This document shows, in pieces, positions 11,499 to 24,200 of a stretch of 64,000 nucleotides of DNA (its first letter is position 1; each line of letters begins with the position of its first letter). The stretch spans positions 11,724,589 to 11,788,588 of the forward strand of contig OX235268.1 of NCBI GenBank assembly GCA_944472135.2. The letters are read 5' to 3'. The notes beneath the pieces are model-generated. The model had not been told where the DNA came from. It saw only the letters and a program-made list of their open reading frames with translations, and ran no database searches. The translations under genes were made by a program, and so were the position numbers. The DNA is from Trichobilharzia regenti (taxonomy: Eukaryota; Platyhelminthes; Trematoda; Strigeidida; Schistosomatidae).

Positions 11499-12570
11499 AA
11501 ATCAAGGTTTCTCCTCATGCGTCCATATACCTCCCCTGTGACAAGCCCAACAAGCAGCATATAAGCCTAAAAAAGAACTATTCACGCATTGTGGCAGGTC
11601 CCATAAAGGAGACGGAAGACGTGAGTGGAAGTGCTCTTCGTCGAACTAAGAGTAGTAGATGAATTGAGGACGACAGACTACACGAGGTGAAAACTAACAG
11701 CGAAAATAGCTTTATGCACACAAAATCACACGCCAGCAAACATCCAAGGGGCACCGAGTTGATCAAGCAGCAGAGTGATACCCACGATTTCCGTAGTACC
11801 CGAGGTTGTAATATGCATATAGGCACACATAACTTGAGAACACGGCCCATAATTAATAATAAAAACACACGGGATACTAGTGTGTCTGTTTTTGACATAG
11901 AACTTTGCACATATGTGCGGCAGTTCAAGTCGCCACACTCCGTGTAGCACACAAAACAGGGGGTACCATATCGACGGAAATGTACACCCGAGAACTCGTA
12001 GTAGTTACGTAAAGCCCCATCGGCATAACGAGTATAAATTATTCCATGGTCCTTCTAGGTACACACACGAAACGAGTCAGCAAATGTACAACTACGTTAA
12101 ACCTAGCAAGCACTATCCCCAAAACAACCTAAAAACAGGGTACTATGGCCCTGTAATTTACAATGTGAACAGTGAAAAAGACTATCTAATGCCGAAAAAT
12201 GATCCCAGATACCCACGTAATGAGTCCAGAAACCAAGATATGCAACAAGATTATATTCGGTTGCAGCAAACAATAGCTTCTCTCGCAGCACAATTTGTTC
12301 AGGGAATAGTAGACACACCGACAATGTCTCATTTGAGAATCCCTCCGAACATAACTTAGGCAAACAGGGGTTACGGAAAGTAACAACAAAACCTACTAAC
12401 TATCCTCCTAACAACCCTGGTTTTCTGAAAATTATGCTCTTAAATGCTCGATCAATCCTTAACAAAATAACTTCTTTTCTCAGCTTGGTATACATGGAGC
12501 GGCCAACACTGACTCTGACAACTGAAACTTGGCTTGCTACTGATATACCTGCCTCTTTTATAACTTCAAA
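11499..12570 (+). pseudogene. LINE ORF1 part 3 and start of ORF2 endonuclease
   Basis: After the PLE the ORF1 frame resumes (KKSL then KIKVSPHASIYLPCD). It runs through a basic, His/Asn-rich segment in pieces (11687-11947 and 11913-12359), the last containing QQDYIRLQQTIASLAAQF. At 12432-12570 an ORF2 start is readable: IMLLNARSILNKI followed by TLTTETWLATD, the first blocks of the apurinic-like endonuclease of CR1/Jockey LINEs. The LINE ends abruptly at about 12570 where repeat P1 begins, so RT is absent. Confidence 0.65.
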
Positions 12571-12662
12571 ATATTCACCTTTATAGGTTGCAACTTACAT
12601 TACATAAAACCATTTTCGAGGTTACATTTTACTGGTATCTGATTCGTTTTATAGTTTCTTAG

Positions 12663-12889
12663 TTGAAAATATCTGCGATTGTGCAACGCAAGAAACTGAA
12701 ACGTCGAAAACAATATATTCTTCGGTGTTTATTTCTGATACTAATGTTCCCAATGGACTGAAGCACATTGGTTCAGACTTCCTTGTTCGTGGGATCAGTC
12801 AACATTTGAAAGAATTGAGCATTCATTCGACTCGTACAATCCTCCAGTTTAGACTGACAGATTCAGAGTTTTGTAGACATGATTGCTAA
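12663..12889 (+). pseudogene. Terminal-exon-like ORF in repeat P1
   Basis: Follows an acceptor-like TTTATAGTTTCTTAG. Read with one base carried from an upstream exon (phase 1), it is open for 75 codons to TAA, containing ENICDC, TNVPN and HIGSDFLVRGISQH, and ends FCRHDC. Copy P3 at 35641-35867 has exactly the same length (227 bp), the same acceptor position and the same stop, with only substitutions, which suggests coding constraint. No upstream exon is possible here because the LINE remnant abuts it, so this copy is probably an orphan. Confidence 0.45.
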
Positions 12890-13438
12890 CATACTCTAAT
12901 TCTTACTTAGATAGCCACTCACGCATTTTGATGTTTTTCACGTTTACTGCAGTCGTCAGGATGCCTATCAATTCCTCGTGATTCCTTCAAATTGTGTTCT
13001 TGTCTTCCTCAGAGTCTACATCCTATCACTCACTGCTACCAACAACATAATCTCTATCGAGTAACATAGATTCTGGTATGTGGCCTATATGTCTATTTGG
13101 ATTTATGACTCCTCTGTCACTGCCTTCTTTTCATATCTGTAAAAACTCAAACGAATCGATCTCTGCTCTTAAAATCTCGGATTTGCTAGTGTCCAGATAA
13201 TTCTTGTACTGCCTGACTATCTTGATTAACTAGATTCTGTGCGCCTCAGTATCCTGAATCTGATTCTGCTGAGTGACAGAACATGCTTGTTGAATGTATT
13301 TGGAAAATGATGAGTTAACTGCTTTCCACATCATGCACGACTGCATTATTCACTGGAAGCCCAGTTGGTCACAGTTGATTTCACGATCAATACACTACTG
13401 TGCACCACAACGAAGTGTGTGATGGACGGATGTACTGG

Positions 13439-13790
13439 TGTGGTGAGAGCAGGCTGCTAGCCGATCGGTTGACACTAATCTACGTTAATGTCTAGGTCAC
13501 TAATATGGGCCGTGAGAAAATATGAACAAGGCTGTTTCAACAAACAATCACAGCAAACTTAAATCGGGACAAATATGATTCGCAGATAGATGGCTCTACT
13601 TTCCGAGAAATATCGAAAACAACCAATCATAAGAGTGTGTTTGTCTGCTTAACTTCCGAGAAATAACCAATCAGAAGACTGCCTTTTTCTGCTTGCATAA
13701 GCCTTATTAATGCACATAAAATATATATAAATACGTGTTGATTTTCGTAATAAAACGATCTGTTGCCAGCCCTTGTCTTCTGTTGTTACA
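13439..13790 (+). mobile_element. Solo LTR (Gypsy family 2) in repeat P1
   Basis: 352 bp, TGTGGTGAG to GTTGTTACA, flanked by CTGG on each side (13435-13438 and 13791-13794). The homologous site in P2 (about 34490-34500) reads TGTACTGGAATTACC with a single CTGG and no insert, a direct view of the empty target. Confidence 0.95.
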
Positions 13791-14160
13791 CTGGATTTAC
13801 CTATCACTAACAAGTGTGGTTGTTCTCTCTACTATTTGTGTATCTGTAGGTGTAATAGACACACCATGGTATAATTGAGTGTTTTGCGAATTACGTACCT
13901 AACCTTAAACATAAAATAGAGTAAAGATAAGGACGGAGAGAAGTACTCTTCATCGTGAGAACAATGTGTAGTGAATTTCATCTCTTTCAGTGCACATTAT
14001 TCTGAATAGGTATGTAGAGAAAAAGAGTATATCATATGTTGTTTATCACTTAAGCAAAATATAATTATACATACATACATAATTTTATTTTAGCTCGCTC
14101 AGTGTGAATATATATTGTCCTCACTCACTCATTCACTCACTCACACTTGGTATGTTTGTA

Positions 14161-14740
14161 GGTTATACTAATGTAATATTAAATGTGGTTTATGGTGAGT
14201 GGCGTATTCGTAACAGCTGCATAAACATCTTTCTGTGGTATGATGTGAAGACGTAGGGTAAATGCAATGTATCGTCGTCGTAGTATGAACACTGTTTTAT
14301 GCATAGATTGACGGTTGTTGTATCTTGGTAAGTAATAATAGTGACATGCAGACAAAGTTGGTGCTGTTATGATGAACCATTACCTTATATATATATATAT
14401 ATATATTTAATGCTATTTCTGTGGTCTTCAGATGAAGACGATTTTATCATGCACCTATTCGAGTTATTTAACCTCATTCTCAGAAGAAAACTGATCGAAG
14501 TCTTCATCTCAACTTGTATTATTTATACGATTGAGGTAGTTATAGTCGTTGGCGAAAGCACGTAGAACAAAGAAAGAGCAATGGTAGGTTGAAGCTACTT
14601 TTAGATTACAGAATATACTGCAATGAAAGTTTCGTGTTTCTTATTATCAGACAGTTCCCATTTTGACAGAATTCTGGGGGCATCACAACTAGTGAATTGT
14701 GACGGTAATTAGTGTGTTGAGCGTTATGCGATAAAAAATG
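14161..14740. other. Unassigned, with (TA)n microsatellite
   Basis: No supportable gene. A TA tract lies at about 14383-14407. The plus-strand ORF across it (14341-14565) is low-complexity and lacks context. Confidence 0.5.
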
Positions 14741-14743
14741 GTA

Positions 14744-14749
14744 TTTATT
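14744..14749 (-). other. Candidate poly(A) signal of the MEG-like gene
   Basis: AATAAA on the minus strand about 355 bp past the stop codon of the terminal exon at 15103. I saw no closer canonical signal. Positional inference only. Confidence 0.3.
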
Positions 14750-15102
14750 CTATAAAATTATTCACACAGTGTTTTTGTGTTGGCGGTGTTTGTAATCCCA
14801 AGTTTACCTGCTTTTGTATAACGAGTCACAATTCGGCGTATAATATGTGCGCAAGTGATTGAGATACGTGCAAATTCGAACACAAGATTGCATTAGAATT
14901 CAGATAAATTACAAAACGCCGTCGACAATATGAGGCCTGTTATCTGCGTCCCCAAAGCGATAGCTGTAAACTGAAAGCGCCCTCAACAAGAATGATGATG
15001 GAAATATTTGTTACGTGCAGGCAGATTTCTGCTGTTCGACCTCAAAATTACTTTGTCTACTCAAGAGTTTACATCACAATCATCACGTTAACACAAGAAA
15101 TA

Positions 15103-15227
15103 TCATTTGGAATGCGCCCGTCCTTTGTCATCCATTAAGACTGCTTTACATATATAATCAGATAACGCAGAGACTATTAGTAAACTTCGGACACTATTCA
15201 CTGAGAATATGGACAGAGTGAAGCTGT
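15103..15227 (-). CDS. MEG-like terminal exon, 125 bp
   Basis: Begins after the acceptor GTATCTGCCGATAG and in phase 1 reads 41 codons to TGA. The sequence starts DSFTLSIFSVNSVR, has a moderately hydrophobic centre (SLLIVSALSDYI) and ends KGRAHSK. The inverted copy at 30994-31118 preserves the acceptor, length and stop. The acceptor tract contains several purines, so its strength is moderate. The hydrophobic stretch is short for a membrane anchor. Confidence 0.55.
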
Positions 15228-18200
15228 CTATCGGCAGATACAAATCAGTCATACAAAGACAAATCCAGAAGGATGGAATAATAATCAAGATGGAATGTCA
15301 AATATTGTTATTTATTAGATAACTTTGAAAGAAATACACCAAACCTCTGAGATTACAGACACTACAACTACACAGTTTAAGTAAAATTAAAAACGTTTAC
15401 ATTCATTTGTTGTGAAATTCAAATGAAGAGTATATTTCTCACTCGACATCATACCAGCGACTGAGTGAGTCAGTAGTCAGAAGGCGAGGATAATACGATG
15501 CAACTGCTATTGGTAAACTACAAATGAAACAAGAGATGCATGATGATTACTGCACATATATGATAAATATAAAGTAGACGAAAACATTAACGAAAACAAT
15601 ACGCAGCGTAAGAAACGCGAAGAAATGAAATAAAAAATTAAAATAAATATAAAATGAGGCTGAGTGAATATCAAAAGAAAGAAAACGAGAATGCAAGAAA
15701 ACTAAAACCGGGTAGGCGAAAAAAAGAGGCTAATGAAAATAGAGAAATTGAACAAATTTCATCGCCAGAGTGTGAGAAATTAAAACACAGCGAATATAAT
15801 TCCACAAAAATACTAGTTTGCGTCATTGCACAACGTTTTCATAATTTGCTGTGCCTATACAGATCGGTTCTGTACACGTTTTGAAATTCATTTAAGAAAC
15901 GTTGAATTGAAACACTCTGTTCAGAAACCACTACCATACTCAGAGACTATGTGATGATCAGTCGAATCTATTTGTGATTGGCGTGATTGTCTAGTGACGA
16001 GATGGAGGAGAGATATGAGACGAAAGAAGACAGAAACTTGTATTCTCGACTGCAGGAGGTGACGTCTGGCTTTGAGAGGGACACGACAACCTAGTAGTGA
16101 TTACAAGCATGTGTGACATTATGCGCTGCTGACTGTGCAGTGCAACACTGGTTTCTGCTCACACTATGTGGTTAGTTCATTTGAGTTCTGGTCTCCACCG
16201 AACTGACTTCGACGAATCGCCTGCATTACAATCTGCTGAGACAGACAGAGGTCAGGTGTTCCGTTATTGGCACAGAGAGTTACGCCTACCCGAACTATTT
16301 AGAAAGGCACAGTTTGAATTTACTCATCATGTTCCGAATGTCATTTCACACCTTATCTGTATTCTCATATTCAACATATTGCAAATTCCCTACTCTGACG
16401 CCTATTTCTGTTGCATGTGCCTAGTTAATTTGATTCATTCTCTTCATTGATTCATGTCAGCATTCATCAATTTGTTCACGTCACGTCAGTTGAAACACGT
16501 TCTCGTGAGTATATCTTGACTCTCCGTAATATTATAGTATATATTTAGTGAACAGATGTTGAGAGAACACACTTCGGTACCACATTCACTGGGACGAAAG
16601 CACATATTGACGTGTTTTCATTCTGATAAAATTATTAATATATATGTTGAAAAATGTCCACAAAAGTTCATCCAGGATGTTTTGATTTAATCAGTTGTAT
16701 ATTTGTGAATGCGTGGTGATACTTGTTTACTAAGAATTTCACTAGCAGTTCAACGGTTGTTTTCAATATCAGTGGATTTGAAATGCATTTTTACTGAACT
16801 ATATATAGACATCGTATTCCAGTCCTTGTAGTGTTAAATGCTATTTATGTTGTTATTTATCATATTTTCAAACGTTCTGTGTAGTTTAAGAATAATCAGT
16901 TTTTTGAATGTCTCACACTTACCAAATTTTACCTCTGTGAATCGATTGAATATAATATGAAGTGATTTTGAAGTATATGGTACAAATGAAATATTGAATA
17001 TTACCCATCACTGATACTACAAAACGAAACACTAAATATATCATTCTATCCCTGCGAGAACATGACATTTGCACAAAGTTTCATCGAGGGCGTTTTCATT
17101 TTATCAGTTGTATATTTGTGAATGCGTGGTGATACTTGTTTACTCAGAATTTCACTAGCAGTTCAACGGTTGTTTTCTATAACAACTGTGTTGGAAAAAA
17201 TTATTCGGACCCATGTTTAGAAAGTATTTCACATTCCATGTGTTATCAAATACTCATCAAGCTGGTATTTATTGTTTATCAAATGTTTCTGTGAAAGCAA
17301 CTTTTTATGAAATTATTTCAAGCCGTCTAACTTACAAGGTCTCTGCCGGGCTAATCAATTGCATATAAGTTTGAAAGAATTTTCAGGTATTTCAATAAAT
17401 CAAAAATCTTTACATTTAACATTATTGAATACACAATGAATCCATCAAAATATGAACCTCTCCATGAGAGACAATGAACACACAGCGAATATCACTTCTT
17501 AAAAATACTAGTTTGTGTCATTGCACAACGTTTTCATAATTTGCTGTGCCTATACAGATCGGTTCTGTACACGTTTTGAAATTCATTTAAAAAACGATGA
17601 ATTGAAACACTCTGTTCAGAAACCACTACCATACTCAGAGTCTATGTGATGATCTGTCGAATCTATTTGTGATTGGCATGATTGTCTAGTGACGAGATGG
17701 AGGAGAGATTGGAGACGAAAGAAGACAGAAACTTGTAATCTCGACTGCAGAAGGTGACGTCTGGTTTTGAGAGGGACACGACAACCTAGTAGTGATTACA
17801 AGCATGTGTTACAGTATGCGCAGCTGACTGTGCAGTGCAACACTGGTTTCTGCTCACACTATGTGGTTAGTTCATTTAATTTGGTACTAAATCCATTGGG
17901 ATGAATGCACATATTGACTTATTTTCATTATGATAAGATTATTTATGTATATGTTCAATAATTTGCACAAAAGTTCATGCAGGATATTTTGATTTTATCA
18001 GTTGTATATTTGTGAATGCATGTTGATACTTGTTTACTCAGAAATTCACTAGCAGTTCAATCGTAAGTTTCTACAAAATTTGTGTTGAATATCATTAATA
18101 AGAATCCATATTCCGACATAATATGCAATTGAGTGTAGTGAGAAACATTCTTTTTTCCAACGTGTTTTCAGCCTTTTATTATTAATGAAAACAGATTAGG

Positions 18201-21200
18201 CTAATTGACTTACGCCTTCCCTTATCTGTAAACAAGAAACAGAAAAAGTTATTGAGGGAAATATGAAACACTTGAATTAAAATATTACCCTTTAAATGTG
18301 AACATTAGGAATAAATAACGAAAAACTTGGGTTATTAAAATCAGTCTGTGAAGACATGACCATCCAGCGAATACCACTTCTTGACAATACTAGTTTGTGT
18401 CATTGCACAACCTTTTCATAATTTGCTGTGCCTATACAGATCGGTTCTGTACACGTTTTGAAATTCATTTAAAAAACGATGAATTGAAACACTCTGTTCA
18501 GAAACCACTACCATACTCAGAGACTTTGTGATGATCAATCGAATCTATTTGTGATTGGCGTGATTGTCTAGTGACGAGATGGAGGAGAGATTGGAGACGA
18601 AAGAAGACAGAAACTTGTAATCTCGACTGCAGGAGGTGACGTCTGGCTCTGAGAGGGACACGACAACCTAATAGTGATTACAAGCATGTGTGACATTATG
18701 CGCAGCTGACTGTGCAGTGCAACACTGGTTTCTGCTCACACTATGTGGTTGGTTCATTTAATTTGGTACTAAATTCATTGGGATGAATGCACATATTGAC
18801 TTATTTTCATTATGATAAGATTATTTATGTATATGTTCAATAATTTGCACAAAAGTTCATGCAGGATATTTTGATTTTATCAGTTGTATATTTGTAAATG
18901 CATGTTGATACTTGTTTACTCGGAATTTCAACAGCAGTTTAAAGGATTTTTTCTACCATGAAAGTTTCTATAAGCAATTATTATGATCCAAGCTCTGAGA
19001 TAATTTCTTATTCATTTTACGGTGAAATAGTCATCATGTTTGTTCCTAATTATTTAAAATTATTCTGTATAATTTAATGTAATTAAACATATTCCAGATG
19101 AACTACTTACGTATTACTGTATCCTCTGTGAAAATTGTAATGTATTATTCAGTTATTTACAAAGAAAATTCCAATGAAATACTGAATGTTAATAATAATA
19201 CAACACATAGGAAAAAATCATCTAAGCCTTCCATCTATTCTCACAGCAAATTAGCATAAAGTGAATACCACTTCTTCGAAATACCAGTTCGAGTCATTGC
19301 ACAACGTTTTCATAATTTGCTGTGCCTATACAGATCGGTTCTGTACACGTTTTGAAATTCATTTAAGAAACGTTGAATTGAAACACTCTGTTCAGAAACC
19401 ACTACCATACTCAGAGACTTTGTGATGATCAATCGAATCTTTTTGTGATTGGCGGGATTGTCTAGTGACGAGATGGAGGAGAGATTGAAAATGAAAGAAG
19501 ACAGAAACTTGTATTCTCGATTGCATGAGGTGACGTCTGGCTTTGAGAGGGACACGACAACCTAGTAGTGATTACAAGCATGTGTGACATTATGCGCTGC
19601 TGACTGTGCAGTGCAACACTGGTTTCTGCTCACACTATGTGGTTAGTTCATTTGAGTTCTGGTCTCCACCGAACTGACTTCGACGAATCGCCTGCATTAC
19701 AATCTGCTGAGACAGACAGAGGTCAGGTGTTCCGTTATTGGCACAGAGAGTTACGCCTACCCGAACTATTTAGAAAGGCACAGTTTGAATTTACTCATCA
19801 TGTTCCGAATGTCATTTCACACCTTATCTGTATTCTCATATTCAACATATTGCAAATTCCCTACTCTGACGCCTATTTCTGTTGCATGTGCCTAGTTAAT
19901 TTGATTCATTCTCTTCATTGATTCATGTCAGCATTCATCAATTTGTTCGCGTCACGTCAGTTGAAACACGTTCTCGTGAGTATATCTTGACTCTCCGTAA
20001 TATTATAGTATATATTTAGTGAACAGATGTTGAGAGAACACACTTCGGTACCACATTCACTGGGACGAAAGCACATATTGACGTGTTTTCATTCTGATAA
20101 AATTATTAATATATATGTTGAAAAATGTCCACAAAAGTTCATCCAGGATGTTTTGATTTAATCAGTTGTATATTTGTGAATGCGTGGTGATACTTGTTTA
20201 CTAAGAATTTCACTAGCAGTTCAACGGTTGTTTTCAATATCAGTGGATTTGAAATGCATTTTTACTGAACTATATATAGACATCGTATTCCAGTCCTTGT
20301 AGTGTTAGATGCTATTTATGTTGTTATTTATCATATTTTCAAACGTTCTGTGTAGTTTAAGAATAATCAGTTTTTTTGAATGTCTCACACTTACCAAATT
20401 TTACCTCTGTGAATCGATTGAATATAATATGAAGTGATTTTGAAGTATATGGTACAAATGAAATATTGAATATTACCCATCACTGATACTACAAAACGAA
20501 ACACTAAATATATCATTCTATCCCTGCGAGGACATGACATTTGCACAAAGTTTCATCGAGGGCGTTTTCATTTTATCAGTTGTATATTTGTGAATGCGTG
20601 GTGATACTTATTTACTCAGAATTTCACCAGCAGTTCAACTGTTGTCTTCTGTAACTTATATGTTAAGTATCATTTATTTGTATCCATTGTCAGACAATAT
20701 CTAGTATTCTCTCCTGTGTTAATTATTCATTAAGCACTATCATTTCCGTTTTTTTCGATAATTTACTGTTTGTTTTTATATTATTGAAAATGATCTTCGC
20801 AGTTTTACTCACTTTTTCCCTCTGTGAAAAATAAAAATTTTCCAGTTATTTTTTCGTGTTAATTATCATTCATTCAACTGCGTATTTATGTAATGAAATT
20901 GGATAAAACACGAATTACTTTTCCGTTCTTTCTATCCTTTTCAGGACATGACCATGCCCGTCCGAAAGCTGCTACCTCAACGAGGTGGTCGGGCTTGAAC
21001 ACCGCATTGACCTATTCAAGCTATACTGACTGAGACATATGTCTCTTGAGGTCCTAACATGCCAGGCTGGTTGTTTGGATAGCAGTTAAACAAAAAGCAG
21101 CTACCCAATCCAACATAATGATACATAGGAAAACCACAAAATTTCATGCCGGATCGGCCGTGGCCCGGATTAACAACGACCGCGCTTCCTGCTGCCATGT

Positions 21201-24200
21201 CACAGGGCAGGATTGACAAATATGCCACTGAGACACACAAAACAATAAAGAACAAACAAAAGCAGACCACGTGTGACCGGCCCCAAGCAGTTGTCCCACG
21301 CAACCAACTTCCACGTGTGTGCAGCCGGGAAGTAAAAATCGCCCTCACAATCCGAAATGCACACAAAACCTCTCTATTACTCTTTCATCTTTGTCTTCAT
21401 CTTCATCTCTATCATCTTGCCTTCCTTACACTAATGCGACTCCTAGGCTTGATAGCTCCTCACTTCCTCTCCACTCTGCGTCCACTAAAAACGATGGAAG
21501 CCAAAAAACCACCACCGACAGCCTCCTAAAGCCACGCCACCAATTTCATATAGGAGCATTTAATGTTAAGACACTTTGCCAAATAGGACAACAAGCATCA
21601 CTAGCCATGACTCTGGCATCCCGAGCCATTGATGTTTGCTGTGTTTCAGAAACACGCATACAAGACCCAAGTGTGGTTATTCACCTAACTCCACCTGGCC
21701 AACAGGTTGGATCTGCAAAATTCACCTTCAGGTGTCAGGAGATTCCAAAGCTAGCTCACGAGGATTAGCTGGCGTAGGGATAGCTTTGAGTATTAGGGCA
21801 GAAAAGACATTGCTTGACTGGATCCCGGTAGATAGCCGAATGTGTGCTGTCCGTCTGAACGGGTCAGTAAAATGGAGAAAGGACTGCAATACTCGCCGAT
21901 GCCTATTCGTAATCTCCGCCTACGCCCCCACTGACTGCAGTTCGGATGAAACGAAGGATGAGTTCTACCAAAAGCTGTCTAGTTTGCTGCGAAAGGCTAA
22001 ACGCTCAGATATGGTCGTTTTAGCTGGTGACTTTAACGCTCAAGTAGGGAAATTGTGTCAATCTGAGAAGGATGTCGGTGGCACCTATGGAGTTCCGTGC
22101 CAGCGAACCGACAACAGTGACTGTCTCCTACAGTTCTGTTCTGATAATCATTTGTTTCTTGTAAGCACTTACTTCAAACACAAGGAGAGACACTGTTTGA
22201 CCTGGCGACCCCCTTCATCAAACCAACGCTGAACACAAATAGACCACATAGAAATAAGCTATCGTTGGCGTGGGTTGGTAGGAGATTGTCGCTCCTTCTG
22301 GAACACGTGTGTAGATACCGATCACGCACTGGTCCGGGCTCGTGTGTGCTCACGACTGAACAGACGTAGGAAACAGCTGGCGATAAAACCATCACGTCCC
22401 CAGCTCGATCAGGAAACTAAATCCCTATTTGAGGAAGAACTAGCTAAACACATATCTGTGTTCGACAGCTGTGCTCACCCTGAAGAAGCTTGGAAGAATA
22501 TCCAGGCAGCGATAGATACAGTTGTAAAAGCCATGAATAAGGCAAAACCAAAGGTGAGTCAAAATTACTGGATCTCCACCGCCTCATCCGAACTGATAGA
22601 TGCTAGAAGACTTATTCCGGCGAGCTCCGAATTCAATCTGGAGCGAAAGCTGCACAAAAGGAAACTTACGAAAAGTCTCCGTAAGGACCGTGAACAGTGG
22701 TGGGTGACAATGGCGAAAGTGATGGGAAAAGCTTCGACGATAGGCAACACTAGACAACTCTTTAGACTCATCAGGGAAACGGGTGGGAGAAGGCAAATAA
22801 TAAGTGAAACAACCTCGGAGACAAATGTCACCATAATTAGCTCCCAGGAAACGCTGGAACGCTAGAAAGAGCCCTATGAGGAGCAGTCTAATTTTCCCAC
22901 AGCCACTCTCAACCTGCTGAACATCCAACACCCCTCTGAATGGGATATAGACACAGGTCCTCCGTCCCTAACTGAGGTTACTAAAGCTGTCACCAATCTG
23001 AAACTAGGCAAAGCAGCAGGACCTGATGGAATGACTCCAGAGGTATTTAAGTATGGTGAAGACAGTTTACTGCGTGCATTAACTAAGGTTCTAAGCAGCG
23101 TCTAGGAATCAGAAGAAGTCCCATCGGGTTGGTGTAAGTCACTGATTATCCCCATATACAAGAAGGGAGACAAGTCTTCCTGTTATAATCACAGAGGGAT
23201 TAGCCTCACTAATATAGTATCTGAAGTCCTAGGCTCGATAATCATGCGTAGAGGAAGTGGTGCTAGGGAGGCACAAACACGAGAGAACCAGGCAGGCTTT
23301 AGACCAGGAAGAGGGTGTATTGATCATATCTTCACCCTCCGACAGATTCTAGAACATAGGCATTCGTACCGGCGTCCAATAGTCATTATATTTCTTGACC
23401 TAAAGGCAGACGATACAGTCTTTCTAGGTGACGACTCTGACAAAAGGCAGAGCCTTCTAAACACCTTGAGCCGCAATCTACGAATGTTTGGCATGCGATT
23501 CGCTCCCGCCAAATACAAGATGATGTTACAGGACTGGACTACAGCAACGCCTAGTTTAAAAATAGGAAGTGAAGTGGTGGGGCACGTTCACCACTTCACT
23601 TATTTGGGAAGTGCCATTAGCCCCAACGGGTTGATCTCAGACGAAATCTCAGCACGAATACAGGGGGCTCGTTTCGCATTTGCCAGTTTACACCGACTCT
23701 TGCGTAGACGAGATGTTCGACTATCGACCACTGAGAGTGGAAGGCATGAAAAGGCTGGCTAGCTGTCTTTGATCATAGGTGCCTGCGCTCTATTTTCTGA
23801 GTGAAGTGGCATAATAAGGTGAGCAATATTGAGGTTAGGCGTCGAGTTCTAGGTAAACAGGGGAAATCGATCGACGAAGTCGTGAAGTTACAGAGAATGA
23901 GATAGTTAGGACATGTGTTACGTATGCCCAGTCATCGCCTACCTCGGCGAGCGATGTTAGCCGATATAGGGTCAGGCTGGAAAAAAATAAAATCTACAAC
24001 AGTTAGTCTAAGCCACGTAGGAAGGTGAAGATTTCCTGGTTGGGGTCCTCGGGACGGTAAAAACTAATGGTTGGAAACAATTAGTGATATGGCTCAAAAT
24101 CGTTCTCAGTGGCGCAGATGCATCCACTCCTTGTGACTTATGATATCGAATGAAACTGATCGCTTCTGTCAACGTTTTGAATTTCATTTGGAATGGAAGC

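Larger units (their letters stand above)
12571..14160 (+). repeat. Repeat P, copy P1
   Basis: Homologous to the minus-strand arm 34846-36000 and, from about 12915 on, to the plus-strand arm 34191-34770. It carries a 227 bp exon-like ORF at its left end and is interrupted by a solo LTR at 13439-13790. The family is not one I recognise. It may be the duplicated 3' part of a gene rather than a transposon. It ends in (CTCA)n simple repeats near 14115-14150. Confidence 0.6.
15300..17190 (-). repeat. MEG array unit A (long) and flank
   Basis: Bases about 15800-17190 repeat at 19280-20660 with a nearly constant offset of 3471 bp. The unit carries micro-exons 16923-16934 and 17005-17016, and on the plus strand a 94-codon ORF (16166-16450, starting MWLVHLSSG). 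That ORF is identical at 19637-19921 and 27938-28222. Because it opposes the MEG exons and its identity equals that of the flanking DNA, I treat it as passenger sequence. The left part (15300-15800) is shared with the inverted copy. Confidence 0.7.
19271..20940 (-). repeat. MEG array unit B (long)
   Basis: Second long unit, including the 94-codon passenger ORF at 19637-19921 and micro-exons at 20395, 20477 and 20813. In this unit alone the minus strand at 19310-19555 stays open where the other units have a TAG. A 51 bp acceptor-donor interval at about 19415-19465 could be an extra exon (open in phase 1 only here). The right end is broken by the RTE insertion. Confidence 0.65.
20941..24175 (+). 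mobile_element. RTE-clade LINE inserted in MEG intron 1
   Basis: About 3.2 kb on the strand opposite to the MEG. Array sequence flanks it on both sides: GACATGACCAT before it and the GCACATATTGACTT block after it. It holds a 5' UTR-like leader, an endonuclease, part of RT and the characteristic RTE C-terminus. It has several stops, one frameshift in the endonuclease and an internal deletion across the RT palm, so it is inactive. Confidence 0.8.

Noticed and set aside
16490..16504. A 15-bp plus-strand interval between CACGTCAG and GTGAGTAT, conserved in three long units
   Set aside because: Conservation equals that of surrounding duplicated DNA, and no plus-strand signal-peptide or terminal exon accompanies it.
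18042..18062. A 21-bp plus-strand micro-exon (after TTGTTTACTCAG, before GTAAGTTT)
   Set aside because: Only this unit has the GTAAGT donor; the others read GTTGTT or worse, and the coherent exon series is on the minus strand.
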